Shown here one piece after another: positions 25,458 to 34,174 of a DNA stretch of 64,000 bases. The stretch is from Devosia chinhatensis (GTDB taxonomy: Bacteria; Pseudomonadota; Alphaproteobacteria; Rhizobiales; Devosiaceae). How positions within the stretch are numbered: the stretch's first letter is position 1; every line of letters starts with the position of its first letter. The DNA lies in assembly GCF_000969445.1 (NCBI RefSeq), contig NZ_JZEY01000061.1:62001-126000 (forward strand), written 5' to 3'. The translations under genes and the position numbers were made by a program. The notes under the pieces were generated by a model. The model searched no databases. It worked only from the letters and a program-made list of their open reading frames with translations, and was not told the origin of the DNA.

Positions 25458-27065
25458 ATGAAAAAAATACTGTTGGGCGCCACCGCGCTCACACTCTGTG
25501 CCGGCTTCTCCAGCGCGGCCTATGCTGAGTTCACGCTCAACATCCTGCACATCAATGATTTCCATTCCCGCTTCGGGCCCATCACCGGCACCGATTCCAA
25601 TTGTGATGTCGAGACCGACGCCGCCGGCGAATGCTTTGGCGGCATCGCCCGCCTGAAGACGGCGATCGACACGAAGCGCGCCGAGCTCGACGGCCAGAAC
25701 GTTGTTCTGGTTGACGCTGGCGATCAGTTCCAGGGGTCGCTGTTCTACACCCAATATCGCAGCGAGATCATCGCCGAGTTCGCCAATGACCTCGGGATCG
25801 AGGTCATGGCGGTCGGCAATCACGAGTTCGATGACGGTCCCGAGGAACTTGCCGCCTTCCTCGAGGCCGCAAACTTCCCGATCATCTCGGGCAATACCAA
25901 TGTCGAGAATGAGCCGCTGCTGGCCGGAAAACTCGAGGGCACCTACGTGCTCGACGTTGGCGGCGAGAAGATCGGCTTCGTGTCCGCCCTTGCCGAAGAC
26001 ACCGATGAAACCTCTTCGCCAGGCGATGGCGTTGAATTCGATGACACCATCACAAGCCTGCGCACCCAGGTCGACGCCCTGACCGCTGCCGGCGTCAACA
26101 AGATCATCGCGCTGACCCATGTTGGCTATACCCAGGACCTGCAGATCGCGGCCAATGTGCCGGGCATCGACGTTGTCGTTGGCGGCCATTCCCACACGCT
26201 TCTGTCCAACACCGACGAGGCCGCGGCTGGCCCCTATCCGACGATGGTCAACAATCCGGATGGCGCGGAAGTCCCGGTCGTGACCGCGGGCGCCTATGCC
26301 AAATATCTGGGCGACCTGGTCGTCACTTGGGACGATGAGGGCAATGTCATCTCCGCCGAGGGCGCACCCATCATCATGGACGCCTCGGTCGAGCCTTATG
26401 AAGCCTATGTCACCCGCCTCGCCGAACTCGAGGAGCCGATCCAGGCATTGATGGCTGAAGTCATCGGCACCACAACCGAGCCACTCGAAGGCAGCCGCGA
26501 AGTCTGCCGCGTCCAGGAGTGCTCCATGGGCAACCTGCTGGCCGACGCGATTCTGGATCGCGTCGCCGACCAGGGTGCGACCATCGCCTTCCAGAACGGC
26601 GGCGGCATTCGCTCCTCCATCGATGCAGGCGACATCACCATGGGTGAAGTCCTCACCGTCCTGCCTTTCTCCAACACGCTGGCAACCGTTGAAATCTCGG
26701 GCGCTGACGTCATCGACGCTCTGGAAAACGGCGTGAGCGACATCGAAAACGGCGCTGGCCGCTTCGCTCAGGTCGCCGGGCTGAAATATTCCTACACGCT
26801 GGCCAATCCTGCTGGCGAGCGCATCAGCGATGTCATGGTGCGTGGCGAGGGCGACGAATGGGTGCCGATCGACGAAGAGGCCACCTACAAGATCGTCACC
26901 AATAACTACGTACGCGGTGGCGGCGATGGTTACGGCACTTTTGCCGAAGGCGACAATGCCTATGATTTCGGCCCGCCGCTGGAACAGGTCGTTGCCGACT
27001 ATATCGCCAAGCAGGGCGGCACCTATACGCCCTATACCGACGGCCGCATCACCGTGGTCGAATAG
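25458..27065 (+). CDS. Secreted 5'-nucleotidase / UshA-like metallophosphoesterase
   Basis: 535 aa periplasmic nucleotidase. Signal peptide MKKILLGATALTLCAGFSSAAYA-E; calcineurin-like metallophosphatase domain (about 22-300) with HINDFHSRFG, DAGDQFQGS, GNHEFDDG, THVGYTQD and VGGHSHT; C-terminal 5'-nucleotidase domain (about 330-530) with GNLLADAILD, FQNGGGIRSSIDAG. It would release nucleosides and phosphate from nucleotides, feeding the BMP importer and purine pathway. Start ATG 25458 has AAAGGGAT. A terminator follows. Confidence 0.9.
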   Translation: MKKILLGATALTLCAGFSSAAYAEFTLNILHINDFHSRFGPITGTDSNCDVETDAAGECFGGIARLKTAIDTKRAELDGQNVVLVDAGDQFQGSLFYTQYRSEIIAEFANDLGIEVMAVGNHEFDDGPEELAAFLEAANFPIISGNTNVENEPLLAGKLEGTYVLDVGGEKIGFVSALAEDTDETSSPGDGVEFDDTITSLRTQVDALTAAGVNKIIALTHVGYTQDLQIAANVPGIDVVVGGHSHTLLSNTDEAAAGPYPTMVNNPDGAEVPVVTAGAYAKYLGDLVVTWDDEGNVISAEGAPIIMDASVEPYEAYVTRLAELEEPIQALMAEVIGTTTEPLEGSREVCRVQECSMGNLLADAILDRVADQGATIAFQNGGGIRSSIDAGDITMGEVLTVLPFSNTLATVEISGADVIDALENGVSDIENGAGRFAQVAGLKYSYTLANPAGERISDVMVRGEGDEWVPIDEEATYKIVTNNYVRGGGDGYGTFAEGDNAYDFGPPLEQVVADYIAKQGGTYTPYTDGRITVVE

Positions 27066-27076
27066 GTTGAAACAGG

Positions 27077-27099
27077 AAGGGCGCCCTCGAGGCGCCCTT
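27077..27099. terminator. Terminator after 5'-nucleotidase
   Basis: Nine-bp perfect stem AAGGGCGCC / GGCGCCCTT with loop CTCGA, then TTCTTT. It lies 12 nt after the stop codon and before the convergent receiver gene. Confidence 0.85.
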
Positions 27100-27124
27100 T
27101 CTTTATCATCTGTTCAGCTCTGCA

Positions 27125-27493
27125 TCAGATGCCGCCGATGGCGGCCGAAAGCGCATCCTGGTTCCAGGGTTTGGCGATAAAGGCCGTGTCAGCTGGCAAT
27201 TCACCGGTCAGCGGCTTGCGCCCTGCAGAAACGACGATGATGCGGATATGCGGCCAGACGACCCTCACATGATTGGCCAGGACGAAGCCGCTGCGCGAGC
27301 CCGGCATGTTCACATCGGTGATGAGCCCTGAAAAGCTCTCTGCCGCCCGTTCCAGCACGGCGAGCGCTTCTGACGTGCTGCCGGCCTCATAGGCCTCCAG
27401 GCCGCATTCCCGCACCAGCTCCGCAAGGTCCATCCTGACGAAGGGTTCATCATCGACGACAAGAAAAGCACGTTTGACAGGATCTGGGCTCAT
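27125..27493 (-). CDS. CheY-like single-domain response regulator
   Basis: 122 aa receiver domain only, no output domain. Conserved acidic pair D14-D15 (VVDDEPFVR), phospho-acceptor D60 (LITDVNMPGSRSG), S89 and K108 (FIAKPW). The PGSxxG signature after D60 is common in alphaproteobacterial receivers associated with HWE kinases; no kinase is in the window. It follows a GlsB-like gene on the same strand by 39 nt. Confidence 0.9.
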   Translation of the reverse strand: MSPDPVKRAFLVVDDEPFVRMDLAELVRECGLEAYEAGSTSEALAVLERAAESFSGLITDVNMPGSRSGFVLANHVRVVWPHIRIIVVSAGRKPLTGELPADTAFIAKPWNQDALSAAIGGI

Positions 27494-27532
27494 TTTTGCT
27501 AAACGCGGAAGGATTTGAGAAGTTGCAGAGCT

Positions 27533-27784
27533 TTAGCGGCGACGCGCCAATTGTCCCCAGATCAGCAGCACGATCACCGCACCAACAATCGAGGCGATGA
27601 AGCCGGCCCCGTCTCCGGGCCCATACCAGCCGATCTGCTGCCCGAGCCAGGTCGCCACTACCGAGCCGACGATCCCCAGAACGGTCGTGAGGATGAACCC
27701 GCTGGGCTTGTTGTCGCCAGGTGTGACCCACTTGGCGATAAGACCGGCAAAAAAGCCGATGATGATGGCTCCGAGAATGGACAT
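27533..27784 (-). CDS. GlsB/YeaQ/YmgE-family small membrane protein
   Basis: 83 aa protein with three hydrophobic helices and the family signature MSILGAIIIGFFAGLIAKWV and GSVVATWLG. Family members (transglycosylase-associated proteins) are stress-induced membrane proteins with unclear role. ATG 27784 has GGAGCG. It may be co-transcribed with the downstream receiver gene. Confidence 0.88.
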   Translation of the reverse strand: MSILGAIIIGFFAGLIAKWVTPGDNKPSGFILTTVLGIVGSVVATWLGQQIGWYGPGDGAGFIASIVGAVIVLLIWGQLARRR

Positions 27785-28108
27785 GTGACGCTCCGTTGTT
27801 TGGTGCCCAAATAATTCGGCAGGCCCCAACCGGGTTGCACCGCATCTGCGACGTCCGAAGGATGCAGCCTTGCCTTATGAGCGCGGGTTGGCTTAAGCTT
27901 TGCTCGTCCACAGGGGTGCTTCCGCTCGGAAGCTGAGATGCGGCGCAGGCTGCGAACCCTTCAAGCTGATCTGGATAATGCCAGCGGAGCGAGATGGAAT
28001 GCACGATGCGCATCGCCAAATCCTGCTCTTTGCCTTGTCTTGCGACAGGAAAGAGAGACCCGACTCTATCCGGATCGATTTCGACTGCATCGATTTTCAG
28101 GATAGAGC
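27785..28108. other. 324-nt leader region holding the TPP riboswitch
   Basis: No gene is supported here. 27785-27900 is the upstream region of the GlsB gene and the thiY promoter; 27906-27996 is the TPP riboswitch; 27997-28108 is the linker to thiY and contains ATCGATTT-type inverted repeats (around 28076-28096) that may form the expression platform, but no clear terminator stem was identified. Confidence 0.6.
27906..27996 (+). ncRNA. TPP (THI-box) riboswitch
   Basis: Conserved THI-box bases are in order: GGGGTGC (27913-27919), CTGAGA (27933-27938), GAACCC (27954-27959), CTGATCTGGATAATGCC (27966-27982) and GGAGCGA (27986-27992, usual GGAGGGA). Thiamine pyrophosphate binding normally lowers expression. 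The controlled gene, thiY-like, is 112 nt downstream. Confidence 0.92.
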
Positions 28109-29068
28109 ATGTCTTTCAAGCACAGCCTTTGCGCCGCCAGCCTGGCCTGCGCGCTCACCACGCCGCTTCAAGCCGCCGAACCGGTTTCGGTCACGCTGGA
28201 CTGGACCCCGAATACCAATTTCGTCGGCCTCTATATTGCTCAGGCGCTGGGCCTTTACGAAGACGCCGGCCTCTCGGTCACCATAGAACCATTTGTTTTC
28301 GGGCAGGCCCATGGTGATGTAGCCGCCTTCGGCATTCTCGATTTCTACACCGCGCGCGCCGCCGGGCTCGACGCGGTCGGCGTTTATGCAGTTACCCAGA
28401 CCGAAACCGGGCGGCTGGCCTATCAAGGCCACGACATTCACCGCCCCCGCGATTTGGTCGGCAAGCGCTATGGCGGCTTCGGCACCACTTGGGAAAAAGC
28501 AGTGGTGGATGCGATGATCATGGCCGACAACGGCGTGCCGGACTACGAGATCGCCACCTATGACGGCTCTCTCTATGATGCCTTGCGCGCAGGCCAGATC
28601 GACTTCACCCTCGAAGTCCTGACCTGGCAAGGTGTCGAGAACGACTTGGCCGGTCGGGATATCGGTGCCTTCCGCTATGCCGATTATGGCGTTCCCGAAC
28701 AGCATACAATCCTGCTGGCAGCTGATGCCGCCTTCCTCGCCGAGCGTCCGGAGACAGCTTTAGCCTTCGTCGAGGCCACGCGCGCTGGCTATCGTCTGGC
28801 CGTCGAGAACCCTGCCCAGGCCGCCGAAATTCTCATGGCCGCTGCACCCGAGCTCGACCCGGAACTCGTACTTGCCTCCAGCAGGCTCATGGTCGATGGG
28901 CACTACCTCATGGCCGAGGATGGCACGATCGGAGAGTTCGATGGCCGCCGCATGGAGCAGCTTGCCGACTTCCTCTTCGACGCAGGCGCCCTGGTCGATC
29001 GCGATGGCGCCGCCCTGGCGCAACGCCCGGACATCTCGGAATGGTACACCAACAGATATCTGGACTGA
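28109..29068 (+). CDS. thiY: ThiY-type thiamin-precursor (pyrimidine) binding protein
   Basis: 319 aa NMT1/THI5-like periplasmic binding protein: signal peptide (MSFKHSLCAASLACALTTPLQA-A), then VTLDWTPNTNFVGLYIAQALGLYEDAGLSV, GFGTTWEKAVVDAMI and a C-terminal DISEWYTNRYLD. ThiY binds formylaminopyrimidine or HMP precursors for salvage. Usually thiX (permease) and thiZ (ATPase) follow; here the next gene is convergent after a terminator, so the partners must be elsewhere or absent. Controlled by the upstream TPP riboswitch. Confidence 0.85.
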   Translation: MSFKHSLCAASLACALTTPLQAAEPVSVTLDWTPNTNFVGLYIAQALGLYEDAGLSVTIEPFVFGQAHGDVAAFGILDFYTARAAGLDAVGVYAVTQTETGRLAYQGHDIHRPRDLVGKRYGGFGTTWEKAVVDAMIMADNGVPDYEIATYDGSLYDALRAGQIDFTLEVLTWQGVENDLAGRDIGAFRYADYGVPEQHTILLAADAAFLAERPETALAFVEATRAGYRLAVENPAQAAEILMAAAPELDPELVLASSRLMVDGHYLMAEDGTIGEFDGRRMEQLADFLFDAGALVDRDGAALAQRPDISEWYTNRYLD

Positions 29069-29075
29069 CCCATGT

Positions 29076-29101
29076 AAAAGGGCGCCGCGTGGCGCCCTTT
29101 T
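29076..29101. terminator. Bidirectional terminator between thiY and thuB
   Basis: Eleven-bp stem AAAAGGGCGCC / GGCGCCCTTTT with loop GCGT. A-run on one side and T-run on the other serve both converging genes. Confidence 0.9.
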
Positions 29102-29102
29102 C

Positions 29103-30146
29103 TCAAACCGAATGTTCGCTCCGGTCCCGGTCCGTCAGCGTGCCCAGATCGAGCACTTTCTGGATATTGGTCGCGTGGCGGAAGCTGGGCTCGAGGTTCT
29201 TGCCAGTGCGCACGGCATCGACGAAGCGCTGATAATTGGTCGGTACCGGGTCGACCTCGACCTCGGTCCATGTTCCGGTTTCCACATCGTCACCCAGGCA
29301 GGTGAAGAGCTTGGACCAGTCATGGCGGTGCTGCACTTCCACCGAGCCCTTTTCGCCATAGACACGCAGGCGCAGCTCGTTGAAATGCCCGGTCGCCCAA
29401 CGCGTCGCATGGATGACGCCCAGCGCGCCATTCTCGAGCTGTGCGGTCATGGCAAAGCTGTCATTGGCATCGAGATCATATTCGCCGATGACATTTCCAG
29501 GGGCCTTGTCGAAAGTTTCGAGGCGACAGAACACCTTGGAGAAATCGCTGCCGGCGCCATAGGCGGCAAAGTCGAGGATATGCACCCCGATGTCACCCAG
29601 GACGCCGTTGGAGCCGTGCTTCTTGGACAGTCGCCACAGCCACTGGCTCTCGGTACGCCAATCGCCCCAGGCCTTGGACACGAGCCAGCTCTGCAGATAG
29701 CTTGCCTCGAAATGCTTGACCGTACCGACCTGCCCGGACTGTACGATGTCGCGCGCCTTCTGCAATTGGGCGACGTTGCGGTAGGTCAGGTTCACCATGT
29801 TGACCAGGCCGAGCCGCTCGGCGGTCTCGGTCATTTCCATGGCCTTGGCATGGTCGGTCGCCAGCGGCTTCTCGCAGAAGACGTGCTTGCCGCCGGCCAG
29901 GGCCGCCATGGTGGTCGGGTGATGGATGCTGTCCGGGGTCACGTTGGCGACGGCGTCGAACTCGCCCCAGGCCAGCGCCGCATCCAGCGAGCCGAAGCCG
30001 CGTTCGATGCCATGCATGGCATTGAAGGCCTCCACCCGCGCGGGCTCGACGTCGACCCCGCCGGCAAGGGTTACCCCTTCGATGGCTGCAAAATGCTTGG
30101 CATGCGTATTGGCCATGCCGCCGGTTCCTAGGATGAGGATCCGCAT
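29103..30146 (-). CDS. thuB: Gfo/Idh/MocA oxidoreductase, ThuB
   Basis: 347 aa NAD(P)-dependent dehydrogenase. Rossmann motif MRILILGTGGMANTHAKHFAAI, catalytic EKPLA motif (CEKPLATDHAKAMEM) and HILDFAAYGAG. In Sinorhizobium ThuA and ThuB convert trehalose or related disaccharides to 3-keto derivatives, imported by ThuEFGK; the order here thuE-F-G-K-A-B is the same. ATG 30146 begins the conserved domain; the frame runs open upstream without homology. Confidence 0.9.
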   Translation of the reverse strand: MRILILGTGGMANTHAKHFAAIEGVTLAGGVDVEPARVEAFNAMHGIERGFGSLDAALAWGEFDAVANVTPDSIHHPTTMAALAGGKHVFCEKPLATDHAKAMEMTETAERLGLVNMVNLTYRNVAQLQKARDIVQSGQVGTVKHFEASYLQSWLVSKAWGDWRTESQWLWRLSKKHGSNGVLGDIGVHILDFAAYGAGSDFSKVFCRLETFDKAPGNVIGEYDLDANDSFAMTAQLENGALGVIHATRWATGHFNELRLRVYGEKGSVEVQHRHDWSKLFTCLGDDVETGTWTEVEVDPVPTNYQRFVDAVRTGKNLEPSFRHATNIQKVLDLGTLTDRDRSEHSV

Positions 30147-30274
30147 AGTCTGATTCCCTGGGCACCCAGCCCGCTTGATTTCGCAACGGCCCCCGCCAGC
30201 GCTGGAGCCGAATGAAGACGAATGTCTGTTATCCGGGCGCAACCGAACGAAGCCGGCCCGGACGAATTTGCTAG

Positions 30275-30302
30275 GGGTGCATCCTGTGTTCCGGATGCAC
30301 CC
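30275..30302 (-). repeat. Hairpin between thuA and thuB
   Basis: Ten-bp stem GGGTGCATCC / GGATGCACCC with an 8-nt loop, in the 166-nt gap between thuA and thuB. No T-run follows on the minus strand, so it is likelier an mRNA-stabilising or processing structure than a terminator. Confidence 0.5.
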
Positions 30303-30312
30303 GGGGCCCGGT

Positions 30313-31101
30313 TCAGGCCTTCACTTCGCCGGCATGGTCTGCGGCCGAGAGCTTGGCGCCGCGTTCCTCGATCTTTTCGATCGCTTCGCCGACCGGCGTA
30401 TTCGGAGCCTTCATCAGATGGGCGTGACGGTCGCCGTTATAGGCCCAGTTCACCGCATTGCGCAGCACCGTGCCGACATTGGCGTCGTGATAGGTCGGAT
30501 AAGTTTCGTGGCCGGGACGGAAATAGAAGATGTTGCCGGCGCCGCGACGATAGGTCAGACCGCTGCGGAACACTTCACCACCCTGGAACCAGGAAACGAA
30601 CACGGTTTCCAGCGGCTCTGGCACGGTGAAGGGCTCGCCGTACATCTCTTCGTATTCGAGCTCGAAATAGGGCGGCAGGCCCTTGGCGATCGGGTGGCCC
30701 GGATTGACGACCCAAAGACGCTCGCGCTCACCGGCCTCGCGCCAGTGAAGATTGGCCGGCGAGCCCATCAGGCCCTTGAACACTTTGGAATGGTGCCCCG
30801 AATGCAAGACGATCAGCCCCATGCCCTGCCAGACATGTTCCATGACGCGCTTGACGACGGCGTCATCGACCTTGTCGTGGGCGGCATGACCCCACCAGAG
30901 CAGCACGTCGGTCTCGGCCAGAACGGCGTCGGTCAGGCCGTGCTCGGGCTCCTGCAGCGTCGTGGTCTTGACCGAAAGATTGGCGTCCTGCTGCAGCAGC
31001 GAGGCAATCTGGTTGTGCATGCCGTTGGGATAGTTCTCGGCAACGACCTTGTTCTTCTGCTCGTGAACGTTTTCACCCCAGACCAGGGTACGGATCGGCA
31101 T
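30313..31101 (-). CDS. thuA: ThuA trehalose-utilisation protein
   Basis: 262 aa ThuA, class I glutamine-amidotransferase-like fold. Features: [52 protein letters not shown] and [19 protein letters not shown]. It works with ThuB in 3-keto-disaccharide formation in rhizobia. ATG 31101 follows AGGAGA. A 167-nt gap separates it from thuK, unusually large for this operon, so thuAB could have a promoter of its own. Confidence 0.92.
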   Translation of the reverse strand: MPIRTLVWGENVHEQKNKVVAENYPNGMHNQIASLLQQDANLSVKTTTLQEPEHGLTDAVLAETDVLLWWGHAAHDKVDDAVVKRVMEHVWQGMGLIVLHSGHHSKVFKGLMGSPANLHWREAGERERLWVVNPGHPIAKGLPPYFELEYEEMYGEPFTVPEPLETVFVSWFQGGEVFRSGLTYRRGAGNIFYFRPGHETYPTYHDANVGTVLRNAVNWAYNGDRHAHLMKAPNTPVGEAIEKIEERGAKLSAADHAGEVKA

Positions 31102-31268
31102 TGTCTTTTCTCCTAGTGTTGCGGCCAGTTGGGAGGAGCCGCAGTAATCGTCCGGGTCAATCCTGAGAAGGCGGAACTCCCTGTCTTGCAACAGAGGGTC
31201 CCGCCCGTCCCGATCAATGCACCCTCGTTCAAGAAAGTGACGATCCGATGGACCGTCGCAAATTGGGC

Positions 31269-32276
31269 CTAGCGAATGGGTTTGCCCGCGGCGTCGAAGC
31301 GATGGACCTTGTCTTCCATGGGGGAAATATGGACGACGTCGCCGCTCTTGTAGGTCGATGTGCCATCGAGACGCACTACGACCGGCTCTTCGGTACCCAT
31401 TTCGAGGTACACATAGGAATCGGCGCCCAGGTTTTCCGTATGGATCACCGTGCCACTCCACACCCCGTTATCCGGAACGATCGTGAGATGTTCGCCACGG
31501 ATGCCCACGGTGTCGGCGTTGAAGGCGGATGCCTTGTCGCCGGAAATGAAGTTCATCTTGGGCGAACCGATAAAGCCGGCCACGAACACCGAATTGGGGC
31601 TTTCATAAAGCTCCATCGGCGTACCCACCTGCTCGACCAGGCCATCGCGCAGCACGCAGATGCGGTCGGCCAGCGTCATGGCTTCCACCTGATCGTGCGT
31701 CACGTAGATCATCGTGACGTCATGCATTTCCTCGTGCAGCTTGGCGATCTCGATACGCGTGGCCACGCGCAATGCGGCGTCGAGGTTGGACAAGGGCTCG
31801 TCGAAGAGGAACACCTTGGGATCGCGGGTGATGGCGCGGCCAATGGCCACGCGCTGGCGTTGGCCGCCTGATAGCTGCTTTGGCAGGCGGTCGAGATATT
31901 GCCGGATCTGCAGCATGTCGGCAGCGCGCTCGACGCGCTGGCGGATCTCTTCCTTGCCCTTGCCCTTTTCGAGCGTCAGGCCGAAGGCCATGTTTTCGTA
32001 GACCGTCATATGCGGGTAAAGCGCATAGGACTGGAACACCATGGCGATGCCGCGCTTGGATGGCGCCAGCGCATTGACCACTTGCCCATCGAACAGCATC
32101 TCACCCGATGTGATGTCCTCGAGGCCAGAGATCAGGCGCAGGAGCGTGGACTTTCCGCAGCCCGAGGGGCCGACGAATACCATGAACTCGCCCTTTTTGA
32201 CTTCGAGGTCGACGCCCTTGATGACGTTGACGGCACCGAAGGACTTTCGAACGTTGCGGAGCTCAATAGAAGCCAT
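31269..32276 (-). CDS. thuK: ThuK-like ATPase of disaccharide ABC importer
   Basis: 335 aa MalK/UgpC-type ATPase. Walker [15 protein letters not shown]-loop [18 protein letters not shown], signature [14 protein letters not shown], Walker [17 protein letters not shown], and a C-terminal OB/TOBE regulatory domain ([11 protein letters not shown]). It powers ThuFG. It is 6 nt from thuG. Confidence 0.93.
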   Translation of the reverse strand: MASIELRNVRKSFGAVNVIKGVDLEVKKGEFMVFVGPSGCGKSTLLRLISGLEDITSGEMLFDGQVVNALAPSKRGIAMVFQSYALYPHMTVYENMAFGLTLEKGKGKEEIRQRVERAADMLQIRQYLDRLPKQLSGGQRQRVAIGRAITRDPKVFLFDEPLSNLDAALRVATRIEIAKLHEEMHDVTMIYVTHDQVEAMTLADRICVLRDGLVEQVGTPMELYESPNSVFVAGFIGSPKMNFISGDKASAFNADTVGIRGEHLTIVPDNGVWSGTVIHTENLGADSYVYLEMGTEEPVVVRLDGTSTYKSGDVVHISPMEDKVHRFDAAGKPIR

Positions 32277-32282
32277 TTGTGA

Positions 32283-33128
32283 TTATCCTTTCACGCCGCC
32301 GGCGGTGAGGCCCGACACAATCTTGCGCTGGAAAATGAGGACGAGGGCAACGAGCGGCACGGTGACGATCACCGAAGCGGCCATGATGATGCCCCAGGGG
32401 ATTTCATATTGCGAGCCGCCCGAGAGCAGTGCGATGGCCACTGGCACGGTGCGCGTCTGGTTCGACACCGTAAAGGTCAGCGCGAACAGGAACTCGTTCC
32501 AGGCCGAGATGAAGGCCAGCAGGCCTGTGGTCACCAAGGCCGGCCACATCAGTGGCATGAACACGCGGGTGATGATGACCCAGGGCGAAGCGCCATCGAC
32601 GATCGCGGCTTCTTCGATTTCCACCGGGAGGTCGCGCATGAAGGTGGTCAGGACCCAGACGGTGAAGGGCAGCGTGAAGATCGTATAGGAGAAAATCAGC
32701 GCCCAGGGGGTGTTGTAGATGCCCAGGAACCGGATCACCTCGAAGAGCCCTGCCAGAACGGCGATCTGGGGGAACATGGAGACGGCCAGGATCGTCATCA
32801 GCAAGAGGCTTCGGCCACGGAACCGCACCCGGCTGAGAGCGAACGACGCCGTCACCGCCAGGAACAGTGCCAGCAACACCGTGACCGTCGCCACGAACAC
32901 CGAATTCAGCAGATTGCGGGGGAATGCGCCCTGCGAAAACACCGACTGATAATTGGCCAGGCTGAACGAGGTCGGCCAGTAATTGATACGGAACAGGTCC
33001 GTGCCCGCTTTGAAGCTGGTCAGGATCGCGTAGTAGAACGGAAACACCGACACCACGACGATAACCACCACCAGAGCGTAGAACAGCACTCGCTTGGTGA
33101 GTTTCCAGAGATCGAAACTGGCGGTCAT
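32283..33128 (-). CDS. thuG: ThuG-like permease of disaccharide ABC importer
   Basis: 281 aa MalG-type permease with six helices and the EAA-loop EEAAIVDGASPWVIITRVFMPLMWP. Starts MTASFDLWKLTKRVLFYALVVVIVVVSV. Its start overlaps the thuF stop by 1 nt (TGATG), a tight coupling for equal subunit amounts. Confidence 0.92.
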   Translation of the reverse strand: MTASFDLWKLTKRVLFYALVVVIVVVSVFPFYYAILTSFKAGTDLFRINYWPTSFSLANYQSVFSQGAFPRNLLNSVFVATVTVLLALFLAVTASFALSRVRFRGRSLLLMTILAVSMFPQIAVLAGLFEVIRFLGIYNTPWALIFSYTIFTLPFTVWVLTTFMRDLPVEIEEAAIVDGASPWVIITRVFMPLMWPALVTTGLLAFISAWNEFLFALTFTVSNQTRTVPVAIALLSGGSQYEIPWGIIMAASVIVTVPLVALVLIFQRKIVSGLTAGGVKG

Positions 33129-34108
33129 CAGCGGTCTCCCCCATCAAAATTGACCTTGCCCAGCCAGATATAGAGGATGGTGAAAATCGCGATCAAAAGG
33201 AAGAGCAGCGTTGATTGCGCGGAGCCCTCTGCGAACTTGTTGAACTGGAAAAGGTTCTCCTGGCTCATCACCGACATCGTCTTGGTCGCAGCCGAATTGG
33301 GCGTCAGCACATAGATGAGGTCGAAGATGCGCAGCGCGTCGAGCACGCGGAAGATGATCGCCACCATCAGCGCCGGCCGCACCAGCGGCAGGGTGATGCG
33401 GAAGAACTGCTTTACCGGATGCACCCCGTCGATATCGGCGGCTTCATAGATATCCTTTGGGATCATCTGCAGGCCGGCAAGGATCAAGAGCGCCATGAAC
33501 GGAGTTGTCTTCCAGATATCGACCACCAGAACGGCGAACATTGCCGTATCGGGCGTCGCAGTCCAGGCCACGGCGCGATCGAGCAGGCCCAGGCGCATGC
33601 CCAGGTCGTTGAGAATGCCGAACTGATCGTTCAGCATCCAGCTCCACATGCGGGCCGAAACAATGGTTGGGATCGCCCAGGGGATCAGGATAGCCGCGCG
33701 GACAATGCCGCGGCCCTTGAACTCGGCGTTGAGCACCAGCGCAACGATCATCCCCAGGATGGTCTCCCAGAGCACCGACCAGAATGCGAAGCGCACCGTG
33801 TTCCAGACCGCGTTCCACCAGCTGGGGTCTGCCAGCACGCCGCGATAAATGGTGCGACCGCTTTCGAGCACGCGGATCTGCAGGTAATTGCCGAAGCCGA
33901 TCCATTCGGCCCCGTAGAGATCGTTGAGCGTCGCGTCGGTAAAGGAGAAGTAGATCGAACGGGCCAGCGGCCATCCTGCCACGATCGCCAAGGCGATCAT
34001 CATCGGCAGCAGGAACAACCGAGCCGCGCGCACGCGCTGCTGCATCAATTCCGATCGCGGCTGCGCTTTTGCCACCGCTACCGGCGCGCCAAGCGTTTCG
34101 CTTGTCAT
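33128..34108 (-). CDS. thuF: ThuF-like permease of disaccharide ABC importer
   Basis: 326 aa MalF-type permease with a long N-terminal region and six helices; EAA-loop YEAADIDGVHPVKQFFRITLPLVRPALMVA. Start MTSETLGAPVAVAKAQPRSEL. Separated from thuE by a strong hairpin (34138-34161), so expression is probably lower than for thuE. Confidence 0.92.
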   Translation of the reverse strand: MTSETLGAPVAVAKAQPRSELMQQRVRAARLFLLPMMIALAIVAGWPLARSIYFSFTDATLNDLYGAEWIGFGNYLQIRVLESGRTIYRGVLADPSWWNAVWNTVRFAFWSVLWETILGMIVALVLNAEFKGRGIVRAAILIPWAIPTIVSARMWSWMLNDQFGILNDLGMRLGLLDRAVAWTATPDTAMFAVLVVDIWKTTPFMALLILAGLQMIPKDIYEAADIDGVHPVKQFFRITLPLVRPALMVAIIFRVLDALRIFDLIYVLTPNSAATKTMSVMSQENLFQFNKFAEGSAQSTLLFLLIAIFTILYIWLGKVNFDGGDR

Positions 34109-34137
34109 GCGCTCCCCCCATTTTGGAAAAGTAAGAA

Positions 34138-34161
34138 AATGCGGGCCCGAAGGCCCGCATT
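34138..34161 (-). terminator. Partial terminator/attenuator after thuE
   Basis: Ten-bp perfect stem AATGCGGGCC / GGCCCGCATT with loop CGAA, followed on the minus strand by TTTTCTTACTTTT. It probably lets most transcripts end after the binding-protein gene. Confidence 0.75.
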
Positions 34162-34174
34162 CGCGTCGATCTGC

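Noticed and set aside
27997-28108. Rho-independent terminator as the TPP riboswitch expression platform
   Set aside because: Some complementary ATCGAT stretches exist, but no GC-rich stem with a T-run was found, so the mechanism is left open.
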